Assembly: GCA_039821145.1 (NCBI GenBank)
Contig: JBCBOS010000032.1
Span: 20,466 to 84,465 of the forward strand
DNA: 64,000 bases
Direction of reading: 5' to 3'
Origin: JBCCSZ01 sp039821145
Lineage (GTDB): Bacteria; Bacteroidota; Bacteroidia; Chitinophagales; Saprospiraceae
Shown one piece after another: positions 62,201 to 64,000 of this stretch. The notes beneath the pieces were generated by a model, which was not told where the DNA came from, made no database searches, and saw nothing but the letters and a program-made list of their open reading frames with translations. Positions within the stretch are counted from its first letter, which is position 1. Each line of letters starts with the position of its first letter. The position numbers and the translations under genes are program-made.

Positions 62201-64000
62201 AGGAATTTATTCTGTAAGCGTTACCGATCAAATCAGTGGCTGTACAGCAATCTGTTCGGCTACCATAGAAGACATCACCCCTCTACAAGTCACTTGCCAA
62301 GCCAGTCCTCTGGATTGTTACCAGACCGACAATGGCAGCATTCAGTTGACCATTACCGAAGGAAGTGCCCCATTCAGTTTCTTGTGGTCCAATGGGGCGA
62401 GCACGCAAAACCTAGAGGGATTGGCAGCGGGAACCTATGCGGTCACCGTCACCGATGCCAATGGTTGTTCAGCCACTTGTGAAGCAACAGTGGAAGGGGT
62501 GGAAGACCTACTGTTTACCACCACCACCCAACACATCAGTTGCTTTGGTGCCAATGATGGGCAGATTGATTTAGAAATCCTGAGTGGTAATGCTCCTTTT
62601 GTTTACTTGTGGAATACAGGAGATACCACACAAGACATCAACAACCTGGCAGCAGGCATCTACATTGCGACTGTCACGGATGACAATGGCTGTGAGCACA
62701 TTTGTGCAGCGACCATTTTGGAAGCGGAGGAGTTCACCATCGCCTGTTCTCCACAAAATGGCGAGTGTGGCACAATCAACCAAGGAAGCATCTCTTTGCA
62801 AATCGAAGGGGGCACTACGCCTTTCCTCTTCACTTGGAGCAATGGCGCCAGCTCTCGGGACATCGACGAACTGGAAGATGGAATCTACAGCGTTACGGTC
62901 ACCGATGACAATGGATGTACCGCTGTCTGCGAGGCCAGCGTTTCTACTCCAGCCTCGCCAAGCGTTAGCTGTCAGGCCTCTCCCATCGATTGTACCGGTG
63001 GAAGTACAGGAACCATCCAAGTCAATGTAAAAGGAGGCACACAACCATATGACTTCTCTTGGAGCAATGGCGAAACCAGCCAAAACCTTGAATCACTGAC
63101 AGAAGGAAATTACAGTCTGACGGTCACTGATGCCAACGGTTGCTCCGCCATCTGTGAAGCCAGTATCGAAGCACCAGAAGCACTCAACGCCATCATCACC
63201 ACACAAAATGCCACTTGCGAAAGTGCAACTGATGGCGCCATCGACATAGACGTCATCGGAGGAACGGCTCCATTTACTTTCTCTTGGTCAAACGGTGCGA
63301 CCACTGAAGACCTTCAGAACCTGGAAGCTGGCACATACATCCTCACCATCACAGATGACAATGGCTGTGAGCACGTTTGTGCCGCAACCATCATCGCACC
63401 GGAAGCATTCACCATCGCCTGTTCTCCACAAAATGGGGAATGCGGCACAATCAACCAAGGAAGCATCTCTTTGCAAATCGAAGGGGGCACCACGCCTTTC
63501 CTCTTCACTTGGAGCAATGGCGCCAGCTCTCGGGACATCGACGGACTGGAAGACGGAATCTACAGCGTAACCGTCACCGACGACAATGGATGTACTGCTG
63601 TTTGCGAGGCCAGCATCTCTACTCCAGCATCACCAACAGTCAACTGCCAAGCCTCCCCCATCGATTGTACGGGAGGAAATACAGGAACCATTCAAGTCAG
63701 TGTGGAAGGAGGCACACAACCATATGACTTCGCTTGGAGCAATGGCGCTACCAGCCAAAACCTTGAAGAACTGACAGAAGGAACCTACAGCCTGACCGTC
63801 ACTGATGCCAACGGTTGCTCCGCCATCTGTGAAGCCAGCATCGAAGCACCGGAAGAGCTTAACGCCATCATCACCACACAAAACGCCACTTGCGAAAGTG
63901 CAACAGATGGCACCATCAACATCGACGTCATCGGAGGAACGGCTCCATTTACTTTCTCTTGGTCAAACGGTGCGACCACTGAAGACCTTCAGAACCTGGA
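59241..64000 (+). CDS. Giant SprB-repeat surface protein, 3' end outside window
   Basis: The frame is open from the ATG at 59241 to the right edge, 1586 codons. A signal peptide (LSFFLLLALSGLQAKA) is followed by a choice-of-anchor-W-like beta domain (residues about 35-245, QLQWNNGETKSFSITYDP, LWIYARGGTNN). Then come SprB-type repeats of about 75 residues (pattern GGxxPYxFxWSNG, then TDxNGC): three repeats, a 150-residue domain ending YGASGWFDYDGG, one repeat, a second copy of that domain, and ten more repeats to the edge, the last cut off. The repeats carry regular Cys pairs, probably disulfides. A T9SS sorting domain is expected beyond the window. SprB of Flavobacterium is a mobile gliding adhesin; a similar adhesin role here is inference. 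Confidence 0.88.
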   Translation, partial: MPTKLYTQSILSHPLSTVARLSFFLLLALSGLQAKAAKVSTDLCPADSLQLITYSSVDDALAEFKDFAFAAEARIGNRKNNGTYEMDIHRISPFELFNSKQLQWNNGETKSFSITYDPQASGKNKFIYVLDGKTLKLNPNNPPKGPGFSDALDGLWIYARGGTNNIVARTQVSNLNLNGILVTTDIDVPHNEQIENMVLAGVALYDGFTLTGDITFSWPGEDPRNSQMNVGFKLGKLSDCELGNGCELSATCTATQPDCESQDGGSIEVTVEGGSGEYIFHWSNNDCTQNIEGLENGTYTVTITDEVTGCTASCSATIDGPTPIEGYCRRNNISCHGAQDGAIDVVITDGDGPFSFEWSNGEQTEDLEQLGPGEYVLTVTDAHGCTASCAVELHEPDALEISCVPTQPVCGETSDGAIDVSVSGGSGNYIFHWSNDACTEDVSGLDVGTYTVTVTDDSGCSVTCTSTISGTVERTYEVESTFDNCGSWCRDYYAFTLGRDNCYIAEDDLTFVEYADGTALLSGSVSQNGNIGYLSVRFYDRTETPPTGSPKYELCANGGGEDWYYYPRIEGTFTAPNGDVIEFNRRGPSFQIGDGANLQDDAYGASGWFDYDGGVGDMNFKLSNPIQTLPLEVACLPQQPDCLDTLGGIGLQVSGGNAPYTYLWSNGETTASIDQLPSGEYAVSVTDANGCTAVCVALIEGVIQSRYEVESTFDNCGSWCRDYYAFTLGRDNCYIAEDDLEFVEYADGTALLSGSVSQNGEVGYLSVRFFDRTETPPTGSPKYELCANGGGEEWYYYPRFEGTFTAPNGDVIEFNRRGPSFQIGDGANLQDDAYGASGWFDYDGGVGDMNFKLSNPVFPTSIDISCIPSSPDCESDSLGSIQLTVEGGNAPYTFSWSNGASTQNIDNLPAGIYSVTVSDSEGCEANCETEITETSTFSLSCLPTQPDCTNEFGSISVAVENEENSNNDYTFLWSNGATTQAADGLTPGIYSVSVTDQISGCTAICSATIEDITPLQVTCQASPLDCYQTDNGSIQLTITEGSAPFSFLWSNGASTQNLEGLAAGTYAVTVTDANGCSATCEATVEGVEDLLFTTTTQHISCFGANDGQIDLEILSGNAPFVYLWNTGDTTQDINNLAAGIYIATVTDDNGCEHICAATILEAEEFTIACSPQNGECGTINQGSISLQIEGGTTPFLFTWSNGASSRDIDELEDGIYSVTVTDDNGCTAVCEASVSTPASPSVSCQASPIDCTGGSTGTIQVNVKGGTQPYDFSWSNGETSQNLESLTEGNYSLTVTDANGCSAICEASIEAPEALNAIITTQNATCESATDGAIDIDVIGGTAPFTFSWSNGATTEDLQNLEAGTYILTITDDNGCEHVCAATIIAPEAFTIACSPQNGECGTINQGSISLQIEGGTTPFLFTWSNGASSRDIDGLEDGIYSVTVTDDNGCTAVCEASISTPASPTVNCQASPIDCTGGNTGTIQVSVEGGTQPYDFAWSNGATSQNLEELTEGTYSLTVTDANGCSAICEASIEAPEELNAIITTQNATCESATDGTINIDVIGGTAPFTFSWSNGATTEDLQNL
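60660..61810 (+). repeat. Two copies of a 150-residue domain at 693-base spacing
   Basis: The segment encoding FDNCGSWCRDYYAFTLG to GVGDMNFKLSNP occurs at about 60660-61120 and again at about 61353-61810, almost identical in protein and DNA. One SprB repeat lies between. The identical register (TTTGACAACTGTGG at 60684 and 61377) shows a 693-base tandem duplication. Confidence 0.85.
62733..64000 (+). repeat. Tandem 675-base duplication of three SprB repeats
   Basis: The block 62733-63407 (three 75-residue repeats) is repeated from 63408 to the edge with few scattered differences. The first block starts TTCACCATCGCC at 62733, the second with the same bases at 63408. The second copy is cut after 593 bases, so more copies may follow. 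Confidence 0.9.

Noticed and set aside
62733..64000. Direct repeats as a CRISPR array
   Set aside because: The period is 225 bases per repeat or 675 per block, in frame with coding SprB repeats; no short repeat-spacer pattern.

Overview
The window looks like chromosomal DNA of a member of the phylum Bacteroidota, most likely the class Saprospiria (Saprospiraceae/Lewinellaceae). This is inferred from SprB-type adhesin repeats, type IX secretion (T9SS) sorting domains of both type A (DUF1028 protein) and type B (LRR protein), an LruC-domain protein, DUF4139, GEVED and reg_prop domains, and several promoters with the Bacteroidota -7 box TAnnTTTG. Genes are dense, and many are joined by ATGA or short overlaps. 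No tRNA, rRNA, CRISPR array, IS element or phage gene was seen.

Layout. 1-6.1 kb: the 3' end of a hypothetical protein, a small secreted protein, a 0.9-kb gene-poor stretch with stacked hairpins, and a beta-propeller histidine kinase/LytTR regulator pair. 6.1-13.4 kb: YceI, aldehyde dehydrogenase, an OmpA-family lipid/peptidoglycan-type protein, a DUF4139 protein, a HAD phosphatase and an SLC13-type transporter. 13.7-17.7 kb: a 1339-residue propeller, 12 x SprB-like repeat, OmpA protein. 17.8-20.5 kb: a CBM20-GH77 4-alpha-glucanotransferase. 20.5-23.2 kb: a sulfur module made of a Crp/Fnr regulator, an MBL-rhodanese-rhodanese enzyme and thioredoxin, with a palindromic operator candidate in front of the enzyme gene. 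23.2-29.5 kb: two small hypothetical genes, a large LruC/GEVED surface protein, and two homologous lipoproteins. 29.5-34.3 kb: a translationally coupled acyl carrier protein, compact AMP-ligase and SDR, facing a GT39 transferase, a PseH-like acetyltransferase and a small membrane protein.

34.9-53.1 kb: a sensor kinase, then a surface polysaccharide locus. It holds a WecA-like initiating transferase, a DUF1972 glycosyltransferase, a T9SS type B LRR protein, a Wzz-like chain-length protein, the complete CMP-pseudaminic acid pathway (pseB, pseC, pseF, pseG, pseH, pseI), a Wzx-like flippase, a capsule-type transferase, a Wzy-like polymerase and a GT4 transferase. Together these can build, flip and polymerise a pseudaminic-acid-containing glycan.

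53.1-64 kb: a metallophosphatase, a DUF1028 T9SS cargo protein, a DUF1990-YndJ operon with a 22-bp perfect palindrome at its promoter and a small divergent HTH-like gene, a DUF2157-GDYXXLXY operon, and the first 1586 codons of a giant SprB-repeat surface protein that runs off the right edge and contains recent internal duplications.

The strongest leads for something not yet described are three: the ACP-ligase-SDR triad beside a second PseH-like acetyltransferase (possible ACP-dependent acylation of a surface sugar), the Crp/Fnr operator in the persulfide module, and the palindrome that appears to control the DUF1990-YndJ operon.
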